Source of the DNA: Apostichopus japonicus
Lineage: Eukaryota; Echinodermata; Holothuroidea; Aspidochirotida; Stichopodidae
Direction of reading: 5' to 3'
DNA length: 64,000 bases
Assembly (NCBI RefSeq): GCF_037975245.1
Contig: NC_092564.1
Location: forward strand, 24,672,484-24,736,483
Part shown: positions 1 to 12,270 of the stretch, in pieces
How positions within the stretch are numbered: the stretch's first letter is position 1
How the letters are laid out: each line of letters opens with the position of its first letter
Notes under the pieces: model-generated
Told to the model about the DNA's origin: nothing
Seen by the model: only the letters and a program-made list of their open reading frames with translations
The model's database searches: none
Position numbers and translations under genes: made by a program

Positions 1-443
1 TGAGGCATGGATTCTTCTACACTCAAGTTATTATTACCACATGCTGAAGGTCAGTAGTAATTATATTGACAAAAAGAGGTTTATAAATTTTATAAAACGA
101 GACAGGCTAAACTCTGTTGCTAAGGAGACCCAAGACTTAAATTACTTATGGGAGCATGGTAGCTGTTTATCACATGGTACAGTATATAACTTTTGTCCAC
201 ATCTTTATCATAACAACATATATAACAGCATAACAGCTTATATGATGCATTGATAAATCCACCTTACAGGGTGTTTAAGACACTGACTCTCTGAAATTTG
301 CATCTGGTCACAAGATGTTGCATCATTTGATTTTGGAGTTGTTGCAGAAAGAAATTTTAACAGCAAACTACAACTACAGAAGAAACATTTCGTGAGAAGA
401 TGATGAGGGCGCTTCTAATTTTACTGCATGAACGATAACCTAC

Positions 444-3400
444 CTCCATCCGAGTCCGAATCAGCTAAAAAAAATTAAAGGTAATGAGTGGTAAAGACAT
501 TAAAATCCATTATTGCCAAGAATAAGAGGATGGGAGCATGTAATACTAGATGTGATAATTACTAGTCAGCAACTGTGCTGGATTCAAAAGAATTCATATT
601 GTGTTTACTGTGTTTACTTTGTACTGGAACTTCAATGCTGCTGCTGAATCAATATGATCAAAGTAGAATGAGATTGAGAGAAGAGAATTGAAGGGAAGGG
701 GGAGTGAGGGGGTTGGGGTGGAGTTTATTCTGTGTTGCCAATACTTTTTCAAACTACAATAAAACATACACCCAAAATATTGTTGCAGTAGGCAATAACC
801 TGTAAATGAACAGTAATGTATTATTTCTTCATTAATTACTATTATTTTACTTCTGAATTTGAATTGTGTTACATCCATTGGACAACACAGGAGTAAGAGA
901 GAGTTGAACTTACTGTTTCCATCCTTGGTCGGTCTTCTCCTCTGTCCTTTAGCTGACGAAGGCCTTGGAATACGATTACTGGACACACCATCTTCACTCT
1001 GAAGGCAAAAGGTAGCCATACATCGAAACATTTAACAGCCATACAATAACATTTATTAGTTAACCGAAAAACAATTGCTGAGCGACTAAATGTACCCAAC
1101 CAGAGCAAACCCAATCGAGGTTTATAACCTGAGGTAAAACAATGCAATGCACTAGTGTCATGTGCTAATTAATCAATCGTACAAAACATACAAGTTAACG
1201 ATTTAATGTTTGGAATTCAAGCCCTTGGATTGTCGATAACAATCATCGGATTGGATGTGATTGCATCTTCAAATTCTACATGAACATTACAAAATAATGG
1301 GAAAAAACTGTCTTCTTAACATATATTGAGCAGGTAAGTGTGCCATACATAAAACACTATTTTGTTGTAATAAGCACTCAAAAATCAGAAATTTAAACTT
1401 ACATCGCCATTAACTGGCCTCAGATCCTGTTGAGGGAAAAGATGTACAGCTTGTTAGCATCAGAATAGAAGATCAAAATTTTGACAAAATATCTTTTATT
1501 AACCAAACCCTGGATGTTGTAGATTGTACTTCATTACACAAGAGAATACTATATAAAGAAGAGGGTGAAATGAAACCTTGTGACCACAAAAATTAAAGTG
1601 TGAAGAAACTTTGGCTAGAAAGTGATTAAACCCAACTTGGGATAGCAGTACATCTCAGTTTATAGAGGACATTGTTTTATCCAGAGGTTAGTATCACTAT
1701 CCACTTTACATTTCTTTGTTGTTGGGGTTTTGGGGAGCTTTTCTAATATTATATCTTATTTTCCTTTCTTTGGTTTTACCCTTTACACAACAGGGTTCAG
1801 TATTCTAAAAGTGGAAAATCCTTCCAACAAGATAACTTGAAGTTGGTATTACTATAACCGTTAATCTTCAGGCTAAGATGTTTCTTTTTCCTTCTTCTCT
1901 ATCTCAATACTCTGCAAAGCTGACATTTGAACAAACACGCCATGGAATATTACATGGTGCAGTAGGGCTAATGCCCATTAAGTCAATATTTTGCAACTGC
2001 CTGCGAAAGGTTAGTTTTCAACCCTGGGTGACTATATCAGTACTATAATCCTGATAGGTTTTTAAAGACCTTGTGCAATGAAATTATGAAAGCAGCCATT
2101 AAAGAAATAACCCGGTGCGGTAAGGAACTTTGTTCGAAGAGGTTGTGAAGTCTTAAGTTGGCAACACATGATTATCTTATTGCATCATTTCATGTCAGTT
2201 TTATCATTCTTTTTCGACAGAAAATAATGGATCATTGATTTAATCTACATTTTTCATAAATTTGAAATCCAGAAATAGTAAGAAAAGAGTTGAAGTGCTA
2301 AAAGCCAAGTATTATTACTGCTTATAGAACAAAACCTTAGCATTTACAGCAAACTACCGTCTCTTCATGGAAGTCGTAAACAACAGTGAATTAAATATGA
2401 AGACTGTGCAAGCAGTGAACAACACCACACACAAGTGCATAGTTAATAATATCCCAGTCACTTTTTAAACTTGTTAATAATTCACAACAAAACCCAACTT
2501 TTTTTTACCTCTGTGTCATCACTCTTCAGAGAACAAGGACAAATAAAAAGATAACGAAAAAAAGACATTTCGTCAAGAAAAGCAATCTATCATTTTTATC
2601 TCTCATAACTATAGAATTTGGTGCATAATGGCTATGTTTTAAAAGTGTTTACATCTGTCAGCTTCAACCAAAGATTCCACAACCTTGCTTGGCAATATCC
2701 ATAGGAAATGTTCATATGAAGTGTGTTTTTTTGTTCTTGGAGATGCACTTTCTATAGGATATACCCTTACAGTTGAGCCTTACTTTGATAATACAATGTC
2801 AATTTGGAAGAATTCATGAATATTCATAAATTCTCGGAAGCTATTAAATACTTTAGTAAGCACACCACTGGCACAAACTTCAGAAAGAACATTTAAGAAA
2901 AATCATAGCTGGAACTTAATTACATTTTAGCCAAAGAATTTCAAGGGGTTGAGTGATTTCTAAAACATCTAATTAGGGTGCTACCTTGTAGATATAGATC
3001 ATCCAAAACAGATAGCTGAAACGGTTATTCATACCTTCTGCAGACAAAGCTATGCTCTTTGGAGAATCACAATTTGACTGAACATTACTAAATATTACAT
3101 TGGCATTGCTTGATAAAGATACAATTTTCTAACACAAACATACTCTTTATGATCACATGTCTACCACATAAATCCTCTAAACACACACAGACGAGGCTAT
3201 GTGCAAACCACTGGGGGTCCTCTTGACCAGAACTAAATTAATATCAACTAAAGAATGATAAAACAATAGTCTGCTCACCTCTCCTTCATCATCGTTGTGA
3301 ATCTCATTCTGCTGAACCGGGGGTTTGGTCGATTCCACCGTTTCTTCTTTTCTCTTCTATTTACAAAAACAGTTTGAAGAAGTTAATCATAGCAGTAATT

Positions 3401-6400
3401 ACATTGAAGAATCAAAAATCAGGAGTTCATACAAAAAATGTAAACTAACAAGCATAGTCTGCATAAACCTTTTTGTTTAGCTGTTTCTTCAAAGTAAATT
3501 GAGTACCTTTCCAAGAAACAGACATTTCACTTTCCTGACATGATTTTAACAGCTAATGTCGTAACGAGACACAACATGATTTCCTAAATTTTAACATGAA
3601 CGGACTGGATTAATACTTGTGAATATTTTCCACGCAGAGAAAGACAAAAACACACTGCCTAGAGTATCTGGGGACTCCGCTAGATTGATACAAAAGTTTT
3701 AACTTACTACCAGCCTAGCATATTACATCCAACCTTTTAAATTTCGTTTTTTTTATTTTAACTTCATTTTACCTTTTGTTCTTTCCTGTCCTTATCTTTG
3801 TCTCTTGATCTTTCCTTTTCCTCTTCCCTGCTCCTCCCTTTTCCATCCTCTTTGTTGTTGTCCTTTGACCCATCTTTTGCCCTGTCTCTGCTTCTGTCTT
3901 TATCCTTCTGTCTGTCCTTACTCCTCTCTTTGTCCCTTTCTCTGTTCTTGTCTCGGTCTCGGTCTTTGCTCCTCTCCTTGTCTCTGTCTTTGTCTCGAGG
4001 TCTGCTTTCCTTTTCCTTGCTTTTCTCTTCCTCACCGTTCTTTTCTCGACTCCTGTCCCTTTTGGAGTCTTTGTCCCTGCTGGAACTGCGATTCCTATTG
4101 TCAGAGCTGCCTTTCTTGTCCTGTAAGACATAGACGAGAGAGTTGGTAGCCTATAGCAATGTTACAACACGACTCACTGGCTTCAATCATTGGGCATAAC
4201 AGCTCTGTGCATAGCCCGGTAGTTAGGGCATTGAGCAAATACAGATGGAACATGCTCGGGCTCAAAGCCAAAAGAGTCGGGAAGTCTTTTCATAATTCCT
4301 CCTTTTCACTATTCTCTCCTTTTAGCACCGTGGTAACTAGTAAAGATATAGCCAAGCGCAAAAACAAGGCTACCGTTAACAGTAAGGCCAAGGCTAAAGG
4401 CAAGAGAGTTGTTTCCACAGTAACCAAGGACCCAAGAGTACTATGCAGATACCCAACCAGCACAGGAAGAGCCAACAGGTACAGGTTAATACTACTACTC
4501 CACAAATGATGAACCACAGTATCTACCAGACGCCAGAGCCCGGTTAGACCCTATTGGATACAATGAATGTATAGCTGGTAGACATCTCCTGATCTATATC
4601 TCTAAAGACACACCTTACAACCAAATCTTTACCTTTTTATCCTTTTCAGAGTCTTTCTTTGCACTTCTCTCCCTCTTCTTCTCTTCCTCTTTCTTGGGCC
4701 TAGGGGGCTTCCCCGATCCAGGTTTTTCCCCTTTCAATATCCTTTGCACCTCTTCAGAACTATCGGGCTACAAAATATCAAAACCATCATATGGAACCAA
4801 GTGATTATATAAAATGAATAAAAAATTATATATAAAAAACAAACAATAAGTAACTGCAAACGACCTTTTCTCAATTTTCTGCATTAATGATTTACTAAAT
4901 GCAAGGATGAACATAAAAAAAATTAAAAATCTCTTTACATGTGTTGACACATGACCAGAATAGGAAAACTTTCACTATGACCCCACCAATACAAGTAATT
5001 TTCAATGAGACAATTTCTCTGTCATATATATAGCTATTTTAATTTATTATCTCACCTTTGCTTTACATGCTTTGGCAATAGCTTGTAAAAATTCATTTGT
5101 CTTCTCAGGTTCGTGACCAGCTACTACTTTTGATGGTCTCACAGACAGCGATTGACCTGTAACCAATACTGTTGATCATAAAGAATAAATACATAAAATC
5201 AAAAATTACTCTGTTATTATTTTGTATATAATTTGTATATATACCACAATGAAGAGATTCAACAGATCAACATTGCTTGCTCAAGTTTGAAACTTAAAAG
5301 ATTTAACACTTTAGGCTTGACATAACAAACGACAACAATTTCAACATATGTTGCCTTCACAGATTGCCATCAACACCCCCCCATGCACCCCCCCCTCTCA
5401 ATAAAATTATTGACTGTTCATAGAGGCTTAACAACATTACTGTCCTGTCTGGAATGTTTCTTTTAAAAGGATTCATCAGGGCTGCCAACAAATATGCTAG
5501 AAAGTCAAATAATGGTCACCAATCTCAAATTTCAACCAGCATTTCATTGCTATTGTATATACAAGTTGTTACCTGCACTGAAATATCTAGTTATCTATTT
5601 TAATACTCCCCCAAGTGATATGAATAAATTTGAGGGTCAGAACCTGTTAAAAAGTACTTTTGAGGAACTTTTGACGTTTTTAGCATGCTAAAATATAGAG
5701 CCAAAACTTATGACATTTAATGACCAGTCTTGTTTTGTCCTTTGGCATGGCTTACTTTAAGCCCTACATAAAAAACAAAATAAGAAAAATTGTAAACAAA
5801 TGCAAAGATTCCAGCAGATTAACTGCTAAATAGTATCTTACAGATTACAACTGTAGAAAATCAAGGGCCAATTAACCAAGTATCCCGTCGCAGAATGCTC
5901 TGCAAAATGGTCAAATTGCTATGCAATTGTTAAGATATATATATAGCAGTTTCGTACACAAGGACCATAGTGCTTAATATGAGACACAAGTGAGATTCTT
6001 CAATATTACTCTACACATGATTTGTACACTAAATTGTTCCCTGATTAGGCAAGAAGTTGTTTATTTATTTTCAAATAAATGCAATGACACAGTATGAATA
6101 ACTTCCTTAACTTACAATTTACCAAACAAATTCCCAATTGTTTACTGCGAAACTTACCAACTAGATCTATTGCCTTCTGCAGAAATGCTATTTTGCTCTC
6201 TTTATCCTGTTGAAGAAAAAGTCAAATAAATATATGAGCCATGTTTTACAGCAGTTGGTTGTGATGCCAATGTAACATTTCCCAATTCCCACCATCAAAA
6301 CATACATTGCGAGAACTAATCATTGTTATTGTTAGTTTGCAACTCCAAAGGTCACTGCAGATTTGTATTACCTTCAGAAAAGTCTGTTACTAGTAAAACA

Positions 6401-8246
6401 AATATCAACACAAAGTGTATAGTAAACCTATCACACTTCAATGGATACAATTACTTTTAAATATTATGAAGACTTATTGCTGGCTCTGCTAGGTAATATA
6501 ATTATCTCCATCAGACCATAAATATAATCTGCACTCATTAATAATAATCTTTTCTTCATATCACATCATACAACGATGCACAGCAAATATTTCTGCTCTA
6601 TAGAGTATACCCAAGATTCTATTTCTCCCAATTGAGATCATGAGTAACAGAAACAACTAAGTATTTTATACAGTCAACCTCAAATAAATCAACTCCATTT
6701 AGGACATACTTAAAAACGATAGGGTTTTGTTTCCTGGCAATTGTCATTCAGTTACATTTAGTAGGCTGAAATCTCATGCCCCAATTTTTTAGCCCAATGT
6801 CCTACGTTATTAATACCATCCAGAGGCTTACAACAAATACTGAAGTCGCCTGATACCCAATAGGAGGCACAATCATCAGCAAACAGCCAAATGTCAGATG
6901 AAGCAACATTGACAAAGTCATTAATATGTGCTAAGACATCACAGATTTACAAAATGACAGTTCCCACACATAAGTTTTAAACTAGGATATCTTCGAAATG
7001 GAGCAAAATCTTGGGTAGCGGTTTGGAGCAGTTGTACTTAACAAAGACATCTGTCATATTAAGCCAAAGACGATGGTTTGGTTTGTGTACCACTTTATTT
7101 CTCCAGGTCTAGCTTTTTGCTTGACATGATAGCATGATAGCAAGTTGACTGAATTAAATTGATTGAAGTAAATGGGGCATATATAACCAACTCACTCTAA
7201 CATTTATGACAAGAAAAAATTAACTCTTTGAAGTACCTTCTGTTTTTAACTATCCTGAGAACTACAATCCATTAGGGAAACATGTATGGAAGTATCCTAC
7301 ACTACAGCAACATGAGATATATAGTAAATTAGGAATGTTGAGCATATGACTTGATTGTTTCAAAACATCAGGGATTTCAATAATATTACACTAATGTAAT
7401 AGAACTGCTACCTTACCTTGACATTGTTTGAATCTAGATCTGCATCTGGGTAGAGTCCTACCATAAATCCTGTTTCTTTAATTACCTATTAAAAAGAGAA
7501 ATATGAGACTGATCATGGATCAAAACGTACTACTGCATGTAGGCCTAGTAAACATTACTTTCATTTCAGCCTTCATTGATTTTGGTATGGCTAAACCTTT
7601 CTGCTTCAAGACTCCCATCTCCAACACAAAATCACAAGTGAATTTGAAACATTTGATGTTATGAATGTTTAAATCAGTCACTGCCTAACCTTACTTTTAT
7701 TTTATATGTTGATCAAGGATTAATGTTTAAATTAATCCTTGCAGCCATTTCCAAGGATAAGAGTTTAGATTTTCATGGGATTCTTTCAAGTACAGGTACT
7801 AGGCTACAGGAAAGCAATTCACTTTGTACGGATCATTATTTAATCAGGCCTAGAATTTCAGTTTTAGGAAATAACTTTAAGTTAAGCCAAGGTCTAGCCA
7901 AGTTACAGAGGAAATTTTATTTTCCTTAACTGATGTCACTGTTCAATATTTGAATGAATTGCAATAACTCAGCTCGGCCTGGCACAAGTTTACTAAGCTA
8001 TACTTTTGAAGTAGTACGCCTATAGCCTAGTCTGTTTGTTACTTAGGCCTAACGTCTGATCCTTAGTGTATTGTTTATATGCTACTGATAGCCCTTGTCT
8101 AGGCCCTTGATAGGCTAGCCTACCTCTTTGATGATGTCGTGAAGAAAACGAAAGGGTGGTTTGTTAAGTAATTTTGTTGTCATTGGCGGCTTCTTGATGA
8201 TTTTACCCAGTGTATTTTGGGTTTCTTTCACGTAGTCTTCTCCCAT
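444..8246 (-). CDS. TRAF3IP1: TRAF3IP1 / IFT54, 5' ten exons (partial, runs off left edge)
   Basis: Intraflagellar transport IFT-B subunit (MIP-T3) that binds microtubules/tubulin and TRAF3; it acts in cilium assembly. Exons on the minus strand: 8124-8246, 7417-7485, 6158-6206, 5056-5156, 4633-4767, 3773-4120, 3279-3356, 1404-1427, 914-998, 444-464. All have AG/GT borders and the reading frame continues across every junction (344 codons plus one base). The start [10 protein letters not shown] is the first ATG of an exon whose next residues ([14 protein letters not shown]) are diagnostic of the family's N-terminal CH-like domain. Exons 5-7 give the long Lys/Glu/Arg/Asp region. Exon 9 gives a [11 protein letters not shown] segment and exon 10 TDSDSDG. 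The C-terminal coiled coil expected in the family must lie left of position 1. The family call is sure; the two shortest exons (24 and 21 nt) are less so but keep frame. Confidence 0.92.
3773..4120 (-). CDS. TRAF3IP1: IFT54 charged low-complexity exon
   Basis: Exon 6 (348 nt, phase 0 both ends) begins [20 protein letters not shown] and continues as about 116 residues of alternating Arg/Lys/Asp/Glu with Ser. It is probably disordered and microtubule-binding. Codon use is purine-rich on the sense strand, so the opposite strand looks like poly-Leu/Ser open frames; these are shadows. Acceptor at 4121-4122, donor at 3771-3772. Confidence 0.9.
5056..8246 (-). CDS. TRAF3IP1: IFT54 exons 1-4: N-terminal CH-like domain
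   Basis: Four exons (123, 69, 49 and 101 nt) encode about 114 residues. Recognisable segments in order are [65 protein letters not shown] and [20 protein letters not shown]. This is the calponin-homology-like fold known in IFT54 to bind tubulin. Exon 1 ends in phase 0 and exon 3 in phase 1. The first intron contains many GGCCTA/TAGGC motifs. Confidence 0.92.
6655..6940 (-). mobile_element. Decayed LINE relic in an IFT54 intron
   Basis: This stretch parallels the younger LINE at about 10930-11230. Both contain, in the same order, an ATGCCCCAAT..TTTAGCCCA block, CAATCAACCT/CAGTCAACCT, and a CAATCATCAGC/CAGTCATCAGC block followed by an AGAAACAGCATT-like segment. The frame is broken. The element lies on the minus strand, the same as its host gene, and looks old and 5'- and 3'-truncated. 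Confidence rests on about 250 bp of colinear similarity seen by eye. Confidence 0.7.
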
Positions 8247-8600
8247 TCCAATAATTCCGAGGAAACTCGGGGACTAATAACAGAATATTAAAAGACCACA
8301 GTTTCATTAGCAACGAGACGCTCGCTGTAGGAATTTCTGTGTATATGGAATTCAATCCCAGAATGCCTTGCGAGGCAGTAGTCAAGCAAAACACCTACTG
8401 CACCATTTGCAGTAACAAACATAAAAAACCCAAATGTATAAGCCAATACCGTAGCAAATAAAAGGATAAGAAAGCAAGAAATCGTAAGTGGCCTTTTTTG
8501 CAACATTTTCGGCCACGACAATGCACTCAAGATTTTCAAATTTTGATCGTTGCTGACAGCAAGGTTTGCAATGACCAGTTTTGACCTTCATACCGAATAT
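8247..8600. promoter_or_regulatory. TRAF3IP1: Upstream flank of IFT54 (probable promoter)
   Basis: Sequence immediately upstream of the minus-strand start codon. No TATA box or other core element is convincing. The small minus-strand open frames here show no family resemblance. It is called a promoter only by position. Confidence 0.3.
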
Positions 8601-8639
8601 GAAGATCATCAAACCTTTACCTTTGGACGGTTACATTGT

Positions 8640-9060
8640 TTACGAAGTTTCAAACTAAGACTCCTGTTGACCTCAGATGACCCTTGAACTTTATTAAACA
8701 CAATGGGTGTGTTGTTTTCACATTCCGGGGGCGGGGGTGTACATACAAAGCATGAAGCTTCACCTATGTTATCGTGTTTGCAATATCTTTAGAATTTGAC
8801 CTATATGACGTCAGATGAACATTGACCTTGCAATCTTGCAATCATCATGGAGGAGCTAATTACCAAGTATGAAATTCAACCAGGCTCCAGCCTTACTTTT
8901 ATCGAACTTGTAATAGTTTGAGGATTTGACCTTTGTTGACCTCAAATGACTCGTGACTTCCACAACTTCAATAGGCATTTTCAATTGGCATCACCAACGG
9001 GGATCTAATTAACAAATTTCGCCAAAGCTTCAGTTTTATCGTGTTTACAAGCAGGTGTCT
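8640..9060. repeat. Diverged tandem repeat, about 165-bp unit
   Basis: Three degenerate units share the order: TTGACCT..GTTGACCTCA.ATGAC, then a CATGAAG/GTATGAAA motif, then TTATCG(T/A)(G/A). Examples of the last lie near 8770, 8900 and 9040. No coding frame spans it. Repeats of this TTTGACCT/TGACCTCA type are common in marine invertebrate genomes. Confidence 0.55.
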
Positions 9061-9229
9061 CATTCAAAATTGTGTTGTAGTAATATTTGACTCAATTTTC
9101 TATGCCAGTCAAAATATGGTATAATTTTCACCAGAAAAAAACATTGGCTGCTATGGAACATGTATTTGGGAAATTTGAGCTACTTTTTAATGGCCTCGTT
9201 GAGACTCAGTTGCGTAACTTGCTGGGAGC

Positions 9230-9645
9230 ATTTGGCGGGTGCCCCAGTCAAATGCCGCCCCCACCCCCCCCCCCCGCCCCCGCCCCTCCCAAATAAGTGG
9301 GCAAAAAGATATTGGACCAAATTAGAAACTGCACTTAAAGGCTCACATAAACCATTTCGCGGTTGACGTTAATCCGTAATAGACGGGAATTCTCAAATTA
9401 GTATCAGTCCGATTGGATCAAATTTGAAAGCTTTTACAGTCCACCATATTTCAGATAGTGCAAAGCGTTCTCGACCGTTCACAGGTCAATAAATTGAATA
9501 CGTCCGCCCACTAAGATAAATTCTGGCTAAGCGTTTGACATTCTCTACAACTCCCACCACTCGACCTCTTTGCCCCTTCCCTCTGTCCCTCACCCCCCCC
9601 CCCCCGCCCGATGAAAAAAAGTCTGGTTACGCCATTGTTGATACT
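9230..9645. repeat. C-rich repeat edges (9240-9296 and 9588-9640)
   Basis: Two cytosine-rich blocks about 300 bp apart. The second runs into GTCTGGTTACGCCATTG, which resembles the ends of the GC-rich hAT-like repeats elsewhere in the window. Possibly one decayed element; no clear terminal inverted repeat or target duplication was found. Confidence 0.35.
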
Positions 9646-9679
9646 TGCCTGCCAATCTGTTTGATTTGTCTTACTGACT

Positions 9680-9752
9680 TTGTACAGCGCCTTTGGTTAC
9701 TCTATTGAATAGCTGGCGCTTTATAAATCGTTTTAATAATAATAATAATACA
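9680..9752 (+). repeat. GCGC-type LINE/SINE 3' tail with (TAA)n
   Basis: GTACAGCGCCTTTGG..GGCGCTTTATAAAT followed by a short TAA microsatellite. This is the widespread tail shape of CR1/L2-type LINEs and their SINEs. From 9752 to 10260 nothing else is supported. Confidence 0.5.
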
Positions 9753-10278
9753 AATAGCCCCTTCTCCCTCTTTAAGTTTGAAAAATGGTATCATTGCGAT
9801 GTTTGATAACCTGTGTAGTGATGATGAGCACGCAATTTGTTACATGATTCTCAATTAAGAATGAGAAACCACAAGTTTTACAGCCTTCGTCTGTATTACA
9901 ATCATGGTCTCCAAAATTTCACTGGGAGTTATAAAGAGCCAATAACTTTGACTAACTATACAACTTACTATAGTGACTATGTATACAAGTAGAGTATACA
10001 CAGACGGGTCCAACCCAGACGTGCAGTACGATTACAGCAGCATGAGTAAGAGTAAAATGTATGGGTAATATACGAGTAAAAGGCTCTAAATTCGAGTTCG
10101 TGTGCTTAATCATGCAGCATAAATTCTAACGTTTATGGCAAATACTGATAACATTTTAATTCTCCGAGCTGTTTAGAATTATGTAAAATCCAATGCTTCA
10201 TTTGTCAAAACGTTATATCTTCCTTGGATAAAAAAAATATTAAAGGGTGATCAAACAATAGATCAAACAATAGTAACA

Positions 10279-11342
10279 ATAAAACAGGTATCGTATTCGT
10301 ATTCGATACGGTGACACATCCGCAAAAAGGGACAATATCTCACCACACACACGTCAAGAGAGTAATTAATTAGATCTGACCCGAGTACTGATATAAGTGA
10401 CAGGATTCACAGAACCACTGGAACTACTAATGAGGTCTGAAGGCAGACTATTCCAATCCCTAATTGTATTTGGAAAAAAACTATACTTATAGCAATTTGT
10501 ACTGGCATACAGCTGGCAGAAATGCATATCATGCATGTTCCGACTCCTACGCAGAGGCTTTCTTAGGCAGTCAATAGGGATCTGAGCCTGACCATAGATG
10601 CCCTTAGCAAATAAGATGATTCTACTTTGTCTGCGCCTCTCTGCCAAGGGCACCAGGTTTAGGTCCCGTAACAGAGATGAGACAGAGCCAGGCTCTCTTG
10701 AATAATCTGAAGCGATGAAACGGGCTGCACGCCTCTGAATGTTTTCGAGGTTGTGCTGCAAGAAAGCTTGGTGGGGATCCCAGACAGAACTGGCATATTC
10801 CAATACTGGCAGGAGGAGACCTTTATATGCAGCCAATTTTGCATCCTTCGAACAGGGGGATAAGTTTCTACGAAGAACTCCCAATATCCTATTTCCTTTA
10901 TTACACACATTTTGAATATGCTTTCCCCAGTTGAGATCTGAAGTGATATGAATACCCAGATATTTAACACAATCAACCTTAACCAAGTGAACCCCATTGA
11001 GCATGTAATTGAAAATTACAGGTTTCCTCTTTCTAGTAATGGTCATAATGTTACATTTCACCGGCTGGAAACTCATGCCCCAATCTTTAGCCCATTGCCC
11101 TAGTATATTTATATCTTCCTGAAGTTGATGACCATCACTGACATCATCGATAACCCGATAACAGACACAGTCATCAGCGAACAGTCGGACACCAGAAGAA
11201 ACAGCATTACCAATATCATTTATGTAGGCCAGGAAGAGAATGGGTCCCAGAACTGACCCTTGCGGAACACCGGAAGTAACCTTAGAAGGATTAGACCTAG
11301 ACCCATTGACAACAACTAAAAAATAAAACAAGTAACAAGGGA
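10279..11342 (-). mobile_element. 5'-truncated non-LTR retrotransposon with 18-bp target duplication
   Basis: An exact 18-bp direct repeat (starts GATCAAACAATAG) lies at 10261-10278 and 11343-11360, bracketing the insertion. The minus-strand open frame is intact from about 11320 to its stop at 10366, about 318 codons. It holds the back half of a reverse transcriptase: SGVPQGSVLGPILFLAYIND (palm motif B region), LFADDCVCY (FADD catalytic motif), then VKYLGIHITSDLNWGKHI and a C-terminal tail of CR1/Jockey/L2-like type. The endonuclease and the front of the RT are missing, a typical 5' truncation. The intact frame and exact duplication suggest a fairly recent insertion. Confidence 0.9.
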
Positions 11343-11360
11343 GATCAAACAATAGTAACA

Positions 11361-12185
11361 GTGAAATAATAATCAAAATCGATATCGCTGAACAATAACA
11401 AGCAGTGTTTGACAGACAACTTTTTTTGATATTGTTGTGGGACAATCACATCGGCACAAAACCGAAAACAGAGTTGCAACGTAAACTTACAGGACGCCAC
11501 CATTAGGCACTTTCTCGTCACAGAGTCTTGTATTTGGATCTGCATTGTGTTTTTGCCAGGTACGCCATCCACAACTGTCTAAACGAGACGTCATTCTTAT
11601 CATTGCTAGTGTATCATAACACATTACATATTAGGCCACTTCAAGAATATGGATGCTATGTTAGAGATCATCACCCCAGGGCCAACAAACTGCTCTGTCT
11701 CGAAAGCCGTGCACGCAAGGACCTTGTCATTGTTGGCTTTCATCATTAACGTTTACAAGTAACCAATACTATTACAATGTGTAATATTTTCTTTCTTTGG
11801 CATTTTCTTTTTTGCAGTATATCATACAACCATTTTTTTCATCATATTTGCCTGAGTAGAATTTGTCAGTGATAGCACTTTCACTCCTGCTATATGTTAA
11901 AAGCATCAATATGTTGGTATGAGGCATTTGCAAAACCCAACTCTATTGCAGAAAACAAAATTGCAATATATAAGGAAAAGCAGGAGGGAAATGAAGCACA
12001 TAAGGCTCGATGATGTCATATTTAGACTTCATCAAGTCACCAGCCTTCCGTGTGAAGGAACGTTCAATCGCTGATATCTCCCAAGTGGAATAATAGTTTT
12101 CTTAGCTGATTTGGGAAGATGTTCAAAACATTAATTTCTATCACACTCACAGACAACAATAATGCTAGGTTAATGTATCCTTTAA
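11361..12185. other. Non-coding stretch, two small unexplained minus-strand frames
   Basis: Minus-strand frames at about 11630-11745 (MKANNDKVLACTAFETE...) and 11500-11583 (VVDGVPGKNTMQIQIQDS...) look protein-like, and the second ends in a good donor-like GTAAGT. No family was recognised and no convincing exon partner was found. The rest of the interval holds nothing supported. Confidence 0.25.
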
Positions 12186-12270
12186 AGGGAGTGAAGACTC
12201 GCGCACAAAGCAAGTCTGATACCGGTGATCTGACCTAGTTTAGAATGGGTGTAAGAGAAGTGTCAGACAC

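Noticed and set aside
270-295. Possible next IFT54 exon (ESQCLKHP)
   Set aside because: Splice-like borders and phase fit, but the residues do not resemble the acidic family sequence expected there.
3798-4149. Plus-strand Ser/Leu-rich open frames
   Set aside because: They are the complement of the charged IFT54 exon 3773-4120, which has splice sites and family match.
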